In this document: positions 29,180 through 37,859 of the stretch, piece by piece
How the letters are laid out: every line of letters begins with the position of its first letter
Numbering within the stretch: the stretch's first letter is position 1
Assembly (NCBI RefSeq): GCF_010614725.1
Contig: NZ_JAAEHL010000010.1
Coordinates: 62,001 to 126,000 of the forward strand
Source of the DNA: Flavobacterium ajazii
GTDB lineage: Bacteria; Bacteroidota; Bacteroidia; Flavobacteriales; Flavobacteriaceae
Reading direction: 5' to 3'
DNA length: 64,000 bases
Program-made: the position numbers and the translations under genes
The notes under the pieces: generated by a model
Seen by the model: the letters and a program-made list of their open reading frames with translations, nothing else
The model's database searches: none
What the model was told of the DNA's origin: nothing

Positions 29180-29221
29180 TATAATTTCGACAAATGACCA
29201 TTTTGAAAAGGTGTTGGGGAA
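29180..29221 (-). promoter_or_regulatory. Shared 42-nt upstream element, susC copy
   Basis: Read on the minus strand: TTCCCCAACAC, 19 nt, then GTCGAAATTATA, ending 61 nt before the susC ATG. The same two blocks with the identical 19-nt spacing stand before the GH29 gene at 56.8 kb; 33 of 42 positions match by eye. The second block is also found before nagB and, more weakly, before the GH92 gene at 48.1-50.3 kb. A 7-bp inverted repeat (GGGGAAT 29216-29222 / ATTCCCC 29232-29238) overlaps its upstream end. Confidence 0.7.
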
Positions 29222-29368
29222 TTTTTTATTCATTCCCCCTTGTTTTACTATTAAATTCCTTACTTTTTCATACTGACACATTATATATACCTACGTTTTA
29301 CCAGTTTATTAAACAAATCCAAAAAAAAACACTTAAAAAGCTACACATCTTATACTCCAATAGTTTCT

Positions 29369-32029
29369 TTAGTTCGAAACTTTGAATGTAGTCTTTAGCA
29401 AATCAGTAGAGTTTCCTCCTACCATCACTTCAAAATCTCCTGGCTCAACAACTCTTTTCATCTGACGGTTCCAAAGTGACAGTTCATCAGCAGTAAGAGT
29501 GAATGCTACAGTTTTAGTCTCACCTTTTTTAATATTCAATCTTTTGAAACCTTTTAACGTTTTTTCTGGTGTCGTTGTGCTGCTGTAAACATCATTAATG
29601 TACAATTGCACCACTTCGTCTCCGTCTCTGTCTCCGACGTTTTTAACATCTACAGAAACTTTAACTTCTCCGTTTGGTTTAATTTCAGTTGTATTCAGTT
29701 TTAAATTAGAATACTCAAACTTCGTATAACTCAATCCGTAACCGAATGAATATAACGGGTGTTCGCTTTCTGCTACATATTTATGGATTGCAGATGGTTT
29801 TTGATTATAATATATAGGTAACTGCCCAACCGATTTTGGAACTGTAATTGGTAATCTTCCTCCTGGGTTGTAATCACCAAATAAAACATCAGCAACTGCT
29901 CTGCCTCCTAATTCTCCTGGGAACCATCCTTCAAGTACGGCTGGAATGTTTTCAGCAATCCAATTGGTAGATAGCGGACGACCGTTTAATAACACACAAA
30001 CTACTGGAGTTCCTGTTTTTTGAATTTCTTCAATTAATTGCTGTTGTATTCCGAATAAGTCTAAAGAAGCCACATCTCTGTTTTCTTCTACTAATTCGTT
30101 CGATTCTCCTAAAACTACAATCGCAACATCTGCTTTTTTAGCGGCTTCGATTGCTGGCTGTAAGTTTACTTTTTCTAAATTCCAACGGAAATGAGCTCTG
30201 GCACCCCAGCCTCCTTCCCACATTTCAATGCGGACTTTGTATTTTTTACCTTTTTCGATATTTTTAGGAGTCGTCACCATACTTGTCGCTCCTTTTGTCC
30301 AGTTGTCGATAACCAATTGGTCATCGATGTACATTCTGATTCCGTCATCTGAACTTAAACCTAACCAACCGTCTAATGCTTGTTCTGATTTTAAGAATCC
30401 TGTCCATCTGATAGAAAAATCATCAACATTCACTCCATCACCAGGTGCCCAAGGCCAGTCAAACTCTAACTGACTGTCGATACGAGTCAATGCCGGAGTT
30501 CCCTCTAGATTTCTGTTGTTGAAATATTCTCCTTTTAATCCGTTTTGAGATTCGTCTGGTGTGAATAAATATTTAGATGGAATAATCTGTCCTTTTACGA
30601 TCAATGGAACTCCTTCTTCATAAACTACATTAGCAGTTTTACCAACCAATTCTTTAACTCCTTCATAAACCGTCATTCCGACACTGTTTTTTGGAGCATA
30701 TCCTCCTAATCTTGAAGCATTTGCATTTGGTCCGATAACCGCAATATTTTTCAAGTTTTTACTTAATGGTAACGTATTATTGTCGTTTTTCAATAAAACC
30801 ATCGATTTTTGAGCCGCTTCTAGAGCAACCTGCTGATTTTCTGGAGTATGAAAACGCTCTTTAATCAGATTTTTTTCTGTGTATGGATTTTCAAATAATC
30901 CTAATAAGAATTTTAAACGTAAAACTGCTCCCGCTGCACGGTCGATATTTTCCGTTGTTAATTTCTTTTCATTTACTAATTCAATGACAGTACTTTGCCA
31001 AAATTCGTTTGAAAAATCATAGAATTGCATATCAACACCCGCTGAAACCGCTTCTCTAATAGCATCTTTTGGAGAATCAGCCACTTTGTGAGTGGTCTGA
31101 ATGTATTTAATAGCTCCCAAATCTGAAACTACAAGTCCTTTAAATCCCCATTCTTTTCTCAAAACATCTGTCAATAACCAATGATTGGCTGCACAAGGAA
31201 TTCCGTCTAACTCAGAATACGCACACATCGTTCCTAAAGCACCGCCTTTTCTAAATGCTTTTTCAAATGATGGCAGGTGATCTTCTCTTGCAGAACGTTC
31301 TCCAACTAAAATAGGTGAAGAATTTCCTCCTGCCTGCGGAATACCATGAACAGCAAAGTGTTTTGGTTCTGCAATAATCGAACGATCTGATTTTAAATCG
31401 TCTCCCTGCAATCCTTTAATAAAAGCCAAACCAATTTCGCTGTTTAAGAAAGCATCTTCACCAAAAGTTTCCGCAACACGTCCCCATCTTGGCTCGCGTC
31501 CTAAATCTAAATTGGGTCCAAAACCAAAATGAACTCCATGTGCTCTGGCTTCCATACCAATAACTTTACCTACTTTGTCCATTGTAGCAACATCCCAAGT
31601 TGCGCCAAGACCAATATTCATTGGAAAAGCCGTACTTCCTTCGTCTAAATAACCGTGAAGCATTTCACACATAATCAAAGCGGGAATTCCCCAGCGGTTT
31701 CCTTTGATTACATTGGTTTGCAAATCATTAATCATTTTCGCCGAACGCGGATAAAGGTCATGAATCGCTCCAATTCCTAATTTCCCGATTTTTTCAGCCG
31801 ATTTAGCTTTAGCAAAATCTTCTTTATCTTTAAAAAAATCTCCTCTGTACATATCCATCTGACGCACTTTTTCTTCAAGCGTCATACGGCTTAACAAGTC
31901 TTGAACTCTTTCTTCTACTGGTAATTTGGCATCCTGATACGGATACTTTTTCTGGGCGTGGGTCTGGTTTAAAAAACCAACAGCCATTACAAAAATAATG
32001 GCCGTTTTTCTCATTCTTAATTGTAACAT
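29369..32029 (-). CDS. GH3 beta-glycosidase with PA14 domain
   Basis: An 886-aa secreted glycoside hydrolase. Signal peptide, then the GH3 (alpha/beta)8 domain with RWGRVAETFGED and the nucleophile Asp303 in GLVVSDLGAI. The GH3 C-terminal alpha/beta sandwich (ALEAAQKSMVLLKND, IAVIGPNA) is interrupted by a PA14 carbohydrate-binding insertion (about 490-620; GLKGEYFNN, DGIRMYIDDQLVIDNW), and a fibronectin-like domain follows (DGDEVVQLYIND). Most likely a beta-glucosidase, beta-xylosidase or beta-N-acetylhexosaminidase type; specificity cannot be read. An internal Met six codons in (32014) gives a neater signal peptide. It is the last gene of the GH35-GH29-GH92-GH3 run, 12 nt after GH92. Confidence 0.93.
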   Translation of the reverse strand: MLQLRMRKTAIIFVMAVGFLNQTHAQKKYPYQDAKLPVEERVQDLLSRMTLEEKVRQMDMYRGDFFKDKEDFAKAKSAEKIGKLGIGAIHDLYPRSAKMINDLQTNVIKGNRWGIPALIMCEMLHGYLDEGSTAFPMNIGLGATWDVATMDKVGKVIGMEARAHGVHFGFGPNLDLGREPRWGRVAETFGEDAFLNSEIGLAFIKGLQGDDLKSDRSIIAEPKHFAVHGIPQAGGNSSPILVGERSAREDHLPSFEKAFRKGGALGTMCAYSELDGIPCAANHWLLTDVLRKEWGFKGLVVSDLGAIKYIQTTHKVADSPKDAIREAVSAGVDMQFYDFSNEFWQSTVIELVNEKKLTTENIDRAAGAVLRLKFLLGLFENPYTEKNLIKERFHTPENQQVALEAAQKSMVLLKNDNNTLPLSKNLKNIAVIGPNANASRLGGYAPKNSVGMTVYEGVKELVGKTANVVYEEGVPLIVKGQIIPSKYLFTPDESQNGLKGEYFNNRNLEGTPALTRIDSQLEFDWPWAPGDGVNVDDFSIRWTGFLKSEQALDGWLGLSSDDGIRMYIDDQLVIDNWTKGATSMVTTPKNIEKGKKYKVRIEMWEGGWGARAHFRWNLEKVNLQPAIEAAKKADVAIVVLGESNELVEENRDVASLDLFGIQQQLIEEIQKTGTPVVCVLLNGRPLSTNWIAENIPAVLEGWFPGELGGRAVADVLFGDYNPGGRLPITVPKSVGQLPIYYNQKPSAIHKYVAESEHPLYSFGYGLSYTKFEYSNLKLNTTEIKPNGEVKVSVDVKNVGDRDGDEVVQLYINDVYSSTTTPEKTLKGFKRLNIKKGETKTVAFTLTADELSLWNRQMKRVVEPGDFEVMVGGNSTDLLKTTFKVSN

Positions 32030-32041
32030 AGTTGTGTGTGT

Positions 32042-34291
32042 TTAGTTTTGAATCACTTTAAGTTTTGTTCCATTCACAAAATCTTCATGTGAAATAAAAA
32101 AGCTGTTAAGTGTTTTTCCGTTTAGCTCAATCGAATTGATTTTTCCACCATTATTTTCCTGTCTTTCAATTACGATGCTTTCATTTTTATAATATCTTGG
32201 ATCTAATTTGATCGTTATTCTATGAAACATTGGTGTCGTAATCGTATAAATCGGATCTCCCGGAGATATTGGATAAACTCCCATCATCGAATACACTAAC
32301 CAAGCCGACATTGTTCCCGTATCATCATTTCCTGGTAATCCTTTTGGTTCATTTTTGAAATATTCGTGAACCAATTTCTTTACCATTTCCTGAGCTTTGT
32401 ATTCTTCACCTTTCACATAATTGAATAAATACGGGTTGGCAATGTCTGGTTCGTTTGCCATATCAAATTGTTTGATATCAAAAATTTTCTGCAATTGTGC
32501 CGAAAATGCTTGATCACCGCCCATTAATTTCTTCAATCCGTTAATGTCGTGAGGAACCATGAAATTATACTGCCACGCATTTCCTTCGATAAAACCAACA
32601 TTTTCTTCAAAATTAGCTCCAGACGCAGGATCAAATGGCTCGTACCATTTTCCGTCAGCCGTTCTTGGACGAAGCAGATTGAAGTTTTTGTCAAATAATT
32701 TTCGGTAGGATAAAGAGCGTTCTTTAAAACGTTTCACATTGGCTTTATCCCCGAATTCGTTGGCCATAAGCGAAATTGCATAGTCTGAAATATTGTATTC
32801 CTGCGTCGTCGAAACCGGTCCTTTATTGTCTGTTGTCAAATAGCCTTTTTTGATATAATCTTTCAATCCCGGACGAAGCGGATTATTTTCAACATTATCT
32901 GCTCCTTTCAACATCGCATAATACGCTTTCGGAACATCAAAATCGCGAATCCCTCTCATGTACGTATCTGTAATTACAATACTTGCAGGATCTCCCACCA
33001 TGGTAAAAGTCTCTGTCGAATTCAATTCCCATTTGGGTAACCAGCCGTTTTCATCGAACATGTCAAGCATACTTTTTACCATATCAGATTGCTGCTTTGG
33101 ATACACCAATGACATCAACTGATGTAAATTTCTATACGTATCCCATAATGAAAATACGGTATAACGGGTACCTTTGGTTTTACCAATCTTAGTTCTTTTG
33201 ATTACTGGATACTCTCCGTTTACATCATTTAAAATATTTGGATGAATCAAAGTGTGATATAAAGCCGTGTAGAAAATCGTGTTCTCGTCTTTTGTACCGC
33301 CTTCAACTGTAATTTTAGAAAGTTCTTCGTTCCATTCGTTGTATGTTTCTTTGTAAACTGCATCAAAGGATTTTGTTCCAACTTCTTTGTCTAAGTTTTC
33401 TCTAGCATTTGCGATACTTACGTATGAAATACCAATTTTAACTTCAACGGTTTCTTCTTTATCAAATTTATAGGTAAAATAACTTCCAATACTATCGCCA
33501 ACAACGGTTTTGATGGTATTATCCATCATTCTGGCTTTTCCGTTGTACCCCATCCACTGTGCTTCTACACCATTGTATTTGGCAGGCTTTTTCCAAACTC
33601 CGAATTTATTGGCTGGTTTAGAAAATTTAGCTACGAAATATACCGGATAAGCATCTTCTGGACTATTATAACAAAAAGAGCCAACAGAACGCATTCCTTC
33701 AATTTCTGTAGAAGAAACTACTTTTACCATTGCTCCTTCCTCATTAGTTAATCCTAAACCAAGATTTAGCAAAATATTAGACTGCCCTTTCGGGAAAGTG
33801 AATTTGCTCACTCCAACTCGTTTTGAAGCAGTGAATTCTCCTTTTACTTTGTACTTGTCAATATTTACGCTGTAATACGCTGCTTTTGCTACTTCGTTAG
33901 AATAAGTAGAACCGTATTTCAAATGATCGATTTCTACATTTCCAGTTGTTGGCATTAGTAAAATAACACCTAATTCTGGACAGCCTACACCGCTTAAATT
34001 CACCTGACTAAATCCTGTCAAAAAGGTATTCTCATTCACATACGGATTCGAAAGCCATTGGCTGTCTTTTTCCATTGGCGTATTTTTTACTCCCGCCACG
34101 TTAAACGGACTAATACTTGCCATACCGCGCGGTGCAATTGGTCCAGGATAAGCCGCTCCATAATTGGAAGTCCCAATAAACGGATTGACAAAATCGGCAG
34201 GTTCCTGCGCAAAAATAGTAATGCTAAAAAACAGCATGTAAAAAATACATGCTGTTTGAATTTTATTTGTATTTAAAACCATAGGTTTCAT
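32042..34291 (-). CDS. GH92 alpha-mannosidase (first copy)
   Basis: A 749-aa exo-alpha-mannosidase, Ca2+-dependent and inverting as known for GH92. Signal peptide ends near TIFAQ. The N-terminal beta-sandwich begins with FVNPFIGTSNYGAAYPG and holds the family QVNLSGVGCPELG; the catalytic alpha/alpha barrel has YTVFSLWDTYRNLHQLM, GNAWQYNFMVPHD and the Asp-rich loop GLPGNDDTGTMSAW. The start at 34291 lies 2 nt after the GH29 stop; a start 36 nt further upstream would overlap GH29 and delay the signal peptide, so it was rejected. It removes mannose from high-mannose or core N-glycans; linkage preference is unknown. Confidence 0.94.
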   Translation of the reverse strand: MKPMVLNTNKIQTACIFYMLFFSITIFAQEPADFVNPFIGTSNYGAAYPGPIAPRGMASISPFNVAGVKNTPMEKDSQWLSNPYVNENTFLTGFSQVNLSGVGCPELGVILLMPTTGNVEIDHLKYGSTYSNEVAKAAYYSVNIDKYKVKGEFTASKRVGVSKFTFPKGQSNILLNLGLGLTNEEGAMVKVVSSTEIEGMRSVGSFCYNSPEDAYPVYFVAKFSKPANKFGVWKKPAKYNGVEAQWMGYNGKARMMDNTIKTVVGDSIGSYFTYKFDKEETVEVKIGISYVSIANARENLDKEVGTKSFDAVYKETYNEWNEELSKITVEGGTKDENTIFYTALYHTLIHPNILNDVNGEYPVIKRTKIGKTKGTRYTVFSLWDTYRNLHQLMSLVYPKQQSDMVKSMLDMFDENGWLPKWELNSTETFTMVGDPASIVITDTYMRGIRDFDVPKAYYAMLKGADNVENNPLRPGLKDYIKKGYLTTDNKGPVSTTQEYNISDYAISLMANEFGDKANVKRFKERSLSYRKLFDKNFNLLRPRTADGKWYEPFDPASGANFEENVGFIEGNAWQYNFMVPHDINGLKKLMGGDQAFSAQLQKIFDIKQFDMANEPDIANPYLFNYVKGEEYKAQEMVKKLVHEYFKNEPKGLPGNDDTGTMSAWLVYSMMGVYPISPGDPIYTITTPMFHRITIKLDPRYYKNESIVIERQENNGGKINSIELNGKTLNSFFISHEDFVNGTKLKVIQN

Positions 34292-34293
34292 TC

Positions 34294-35778
34294 TTATCTG
34301 TTGATCGCTTCGATTTTTAAAGTCCACGCTTCTTTTGCAGGAAGATTGTTTCTTAAGCTTTCTGGAATTACTACTTTAAATCCGTTTCCTTCTTTTGTCC
34401 ATTTTAAAGAAGTTTTAGAACCTAACATTGTAATTTTTGTTCCTTTTTTAGGGCTGATCGATTTTACTGTAACTTCTGCAGGAATTTTATCTTCTCCTTT
34501 TTGGGCTAAATAAAATGCGAATACATTTCCTTCTTTATTTTGTGTAAAACAAATGTTTTCTTCTTTGTAAGGTTCGATTGGTTTTGTGTTGTAAATCGCT
34601 GTGCTGTTTACTTTCATCCAGTCACCATAAGCCTGTAATAAATCGTAAGCCCCTTTATCCCATTCTCCTTCTGGACTTGGCGCAACGTTTAATAATAAGT
34701 TACCGCCTTTAGCAACAATATCAATCAACATGTGAATACCTTCTCTTCCAGTCATGTAAGTCGCTCCCGGAGAATAAGACCATCCACCGCCAGCTGGAAT
34801 ACATGATTCCCAAGGATAAGGCAATGTTTTAGCAGGAACACGCCCTTCTGGAGTTAAGTAGTTTTGATTTTTACCGTGAACGGCTCTATCAACCACAATT
34901 AAACCTGGTTGCTTTTGACGCGCTTTGATTACCAATTCATCCATTTTTGGATCTTGATCTACCACTCTGTGTTTAATGAAACCGTTTTTAGATTCGTTTT
35001 CAGTAAATTTCTCGTCGTAGTTTTCTTTGATGTTCACTTGGTCTCTTTTTCTAACCCATCCACCATCTAACCATAAAATATCAACTTTACCGTAGTTGGT
35101 TAAGATTTCTAAGATTTGGTTGTGTGTGAAATCAACATATTTCTGCCATTTTTCTGGGTATAAAGCTGGATCGTAGTTTACGTTTCTGTCGAATGGAGGA
35201 AAATAAGGATCCCAGTAGTTTTCGTTATGCCAGTCTGGTTTAGAGAAATAAGCTCCAGTTGAAATGCCTTCTCCTCTAAAAGAGTTGAAAATTTCTTTTA
35301 AAACATCTGCTTTAGGATTCGTATGAAAAGGAACATCTTTACTCGTGATTTTGTAATCAGAATATTTAGTATCATACATATTGAAACCGTCATGGTGTTT
35401 TGTAGTGAAAACCATGTATTTCATTCCCGCATATTTAGCCGCTTTAGCCCATTTTGCAGGATCAAATTTTACAGGATTAAAAGTTTTTCTTAATCCTTCG
35501 TAATCTTTAATATAATCATTATAATTAGATGGATTGCTTCCTTTTTTACGTTCACACCATCCATAATCTTCAGGGCAGATAGACCAAGACTCTACAATTC
35601 CCCATTGGCTGTAAGTTCCCCAGTGCATCAGCAGACCAAATTTTTTGCCTTGCCATTCGTCTAAGTTTTTTAATACTGCCGGATCTGTTTCTGGTACGTA
35701 TCTTTCATCTTCGTAAATGGCCTGAGAGAACATTTGTACCGAAAATAAAAGGGCGATCATGAATATTCCTTTTTTCAT
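34294..35778 (-). CDS. GH29 alpha-L-fucosidase (first copy)
   Basis: A 494-aa secreted retaining alpha-L-fucosidase. Signal peptide (ends near QMFSQA), then the (alpha/beta)8 domain with FGLLMHWGTYSQWG, FTTKHHDGFNMYDTKYSDY and the nucleophile in VDILWLDGGW (Asp238), and GGNLLLNVAPSPEGEW in the second half. A small C-terminal beta-domain follows. It releases L-fucose from glycan termini or core positions. It lies 36 nt after the GH35 gene and 2 nt before GH92, within one operon. Confidence 0.95.
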   Translation of the reverse strand: MKKGIFMIALLFSVQMFSQAIYEDERYVPETDPAVLKNLDEWQGKKFGLLMHWGTYSQWGIVESWSICPEDYGWCERKKGSNPSNYNDYIKDYEGLRKTFNPVKFDPAKWAKAAKYAGMKYMVFTTKHHDGFNMYDTKYSDYKITSKDVPFHTNPKADVLKEIFNSFRGEGISTGAYFSKPDWHNENYWDPYFPPFDRNVNYDPALYPEKWQKYVDFTHNQILEILTNYGKVDILWLDGGWVRKRDQVNIKENYDEKFTENESKNGFIKHRVVDQDPKMDELVIKARQKQPGLIVVDRAVHGKNQNYLTPEGRVPAKTLPYPWESCIPAGGGWSYSPGATYMTGREGIHMLIDIVAKGGNLLLNVAPSPEGEWDKGAYDLLQAYGDWMKVNSTAIYNTKPIEPYKEENICFTQNKEGNVFAFYLAQKGEDKIPAEVTVKSISPKKGTKITMLGSKTSLKWTKEGNGFKVVIPESLRNNLPAKEAWTLKIEAINR

Positions 35779-35814
35779 CTTTACTCTAATTTATAATTTA
35801 TTGTTTTTTGTTTT

Positions 35815-37668
35815 TTAGTTTAATTTATCAAGTATCGGCTGATCTGTAAAAGTTAATTCTGTTTGAGTATTTTCATTAAGCTGCTCCAATACAACAAAAT
35901 TGTTTACACCTTTGTTCAACCAACAACCTGGTACATAAAGCGTTTTCTGTGGTCCAACTTTCCAGTAGCGGCCAAGATTGTGTCCGTTAACAAATACAAT
36001 TCCTTTTCCCCAATTGGTCATATCAAGAAAAGTATCGGCTGGTTTATCGATATTTACTGCAGCTTCATATAAACCTGGACGCCCAGGTTTTATCGTTTCA
36101 TTTTTAATAGCAGGAACTTCACTCATCGGCATTTTATACATTTCCCATCCACCACTAATTTCATATTCATTAATGAACACTGGAGAAATAATTCCTTTCG
36201 TATTATGTACTATTTCGGCTCCGTAATTAATACGTCCCATATTTTCAACCAAAATTTCTAAAATACCGTTAAACGGAATAGAAACGGTCAATTCGTAATT
36301 TTTGAAAACTCTATTCAACTCACCCACCTTAACTCCATTTACATAAACGGTAGCAAAGTCTCTCAATCCCTCAATCTTCAACTTGCCAGAAGAAATTGGC
36401 TGCGTAAATCGTTTACGATATAAAACATATCCATGTCCCTGACCTAATTTCTCAAAAGTTAAAGGCTGGTCATTTACAACTGCTTTTTCTTTTTTGATCC
36501 AGCTTAAAACATCCATACTCGATTTAATAGGCTGATTAGGGTATTTTGTAACTGGTATTTTCTCTGGAATCGGTGCTAATTTGGTTTTAGAATACTTTTG
36601 CATTACATCACGAATAGCCATGAATTTTGGTGTTGCCCAACCTGCTTCGCTAATAGGAGCATCATAATCATAGCTTGTAATATCCGGCTGAATATCACTT
36701 TCTTCATTATAATTTGCACCCGAAGTAAATCCAAAATTAGTACCGCCGTGTACCATATAATAATTAAAAGAAACACCTGCATCCAAGTACTTTTTAGTTT
36801 GACTTGCAATCTCCTCAGATCCAATTTTAATAAATGGTTCTGCCCAATGATCCAGCCAGCCAGAATAAAACTCTGCCACCATGTAAGGTCCTTGTCCTTT
36901 ATGGAATTTATCCACCTGCTTTTTTAAGTTTTCTATATTTGATTCTCCATTTGCAGTTGGAAACACGCCATCAACAGCACCACCTTCAAACAACCAAGTA
37001 CCATCAGACGTAAAAAAAGGCTCTGGGAATCCTGTTTCTTTAAGCATGTTGTAAATCGCAGTTTTGTATGCTTTATGATCCTCAGCATTAATATCGGTTC
37101 TTTGAGAAACATACGAACCAAATTCATTTTCAGCCTGAACCATAATAATTGGACCTCCCTGGTTAGCAAAATTTCCTTTTACCACTGCGTACAAATGTTC
37201 CAGATACGTTTTGCAAGCTTCTAAAAAGGCTTTGTTATTGGTACGAATTACCAAATCTTTATTATTTTGTAACCACCAAGGGTAGCCTCCAAATTCCCAT
37301 TCACCACATGCATACGGACCTGGTCTAAGAATTACATATAGTCCTTCACTTTTAGCAACACGTAAAAACTCAGCTAAATCTCTATTTCCCGTTTTAAAAT
37401 CCCATACCCCTGGCTCAACTTCATGATAGTTCCAAAACACATAGGTAGCCACAGTATTCATTCCCATTGCTTTAAGCATTTGCAGTCTATGTCTCCAATA
37501 TTCTTTTGGAATACGTTCATAGTGCATTTCACCCGAATGTATTTTTATAATTTTCCCATCTTGCTTAAATTCTCCATTAGATATAGAAAATCCTTTTGTT
37601 TGAGCCTTTGTGAAAAATGGCATCAAACAAATCAATAATACTCCGAGCTTAAATAATGTCTTATTCAT
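35815..37668 (-). CDS. GH35 beta-galactosidase
   Basis: A 617-aa secreted retaining beta-galactosidase. Signal peptide (ends KAQ), then TIM barrel with HSGEMHYERIPKEYW, RPGPYACGEWEFGGYPWW, acid/base region QAENEFG (about 179-184) and the nucleophile Glu266 in MVAEFYSGWLDHW. C-terminal beta-sandwich domains carry YVNGVKVGELNR and FVNGHNLGRYWKVGPQKTLY. It would remove terminal beta-galactose from complex N-glycan antennae. It is the first gene of the GH35-GH29-GH92-GH3 run; its upstream gap carries repeat copy 2. Confidence 0.95.
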   Translation of the reverse strand: MNKTLFKLGVLLICLMPFFTKAQTKGFSISNGEFKQDGKIIKIHSGEMHYERIPKEYWRHRLQMLKAMGMNTVATYVFWNYHEVEPGVWDFKTGNRDLAEFLRVAKSEGLYVILRPGPYACGEWEFGGYPWWLQNNKDLVIRTNNKAFLEACKTYLEHLYAVVKGNFANQGGPIIMVQAENEFGSYVSQRTDINAEDHKAYKTAIYNMLKETGFPEPFFTSDGTWLFEGGAVDGVFPTANGESNIENLKKQVDKFHKGQGPYMVAEFYSGWLDHWAEPFIKIGSEEIASQTKKYLDAGVSFNYYMVHGGTNFGFTSGANYNEESDIQPDITSYDYDAPISEAGWATPKFMAIRDVMQKYSKTKLAPIPEKIPVTKYPNQPIKSSMDVLSWIKKEKAVVNDQPLTFEKLGQGHGYVLYRKRFTQPISSGKLKIEGLRDFATVYVNGVKVGELNRVFKNYELTVSIPFNGILEILVENMGRINYGAEIVHNTKGIISPVFINEYEISGGWEMYKMPMSEVPAIKNETIKPGRPGLYEAAVNIDKPADTFLDMTNWGKGIVFVNGHNLGRYWKVGPQKTLYVPGCWLNKGVNNFVVLEQLNENTQTELTFTDQPILDKLN

Positions 37669-37719
37669 TTTTTTTCAGATTATGCATTTATAAACTTAAA
37701 ATGACAAACTTGACTTTAA

Positions 37720-37752
37720 AGCTTTGTCAAAGTTTAAAACTTTGACAAAGCT
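37720..37752. repeat. Dispersed palindrome, copy 2
   Basis: Perfect 16-bp inverted repeat, AGCTTTGTCAAAGTTT and its reverse complement, around one central A. It lies 52 nt upstream of the GH35 start, between GH20 and GH35. Confidence 0.88.
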
Positions 37753-37769
37753 GTCACAAGCATTTCACG

Positions 37770-37858
37770 TTAAGCTATGTGTTAGAAACTAGTTTCTTTC
37801 TAAACTCTTTTACCAAGTTTCAAAAGAAAAAAATCTATGTTTCTATGTGTTAAAAAAA
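37770..37858. repeat. Partial copy of the CACATAG composite repeat
   Basis: Contains CTATGTGTTAGAAACTAG followed by TTTCTTT, and further on CTATGTTTCTATGTGTTAA, both shared with the element at 45866-46000. It ends just before the GH20 stop codon. Confidence 0.7.
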
Positions 37859-37859
37859 A

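Noticed and set aside
36598..36927. 109-codon plus-strand frame in the GH35 gene
   Set aside because: Antisense shadow of the beta-galactosidase; the GH35 frame has all catalytic motifs.
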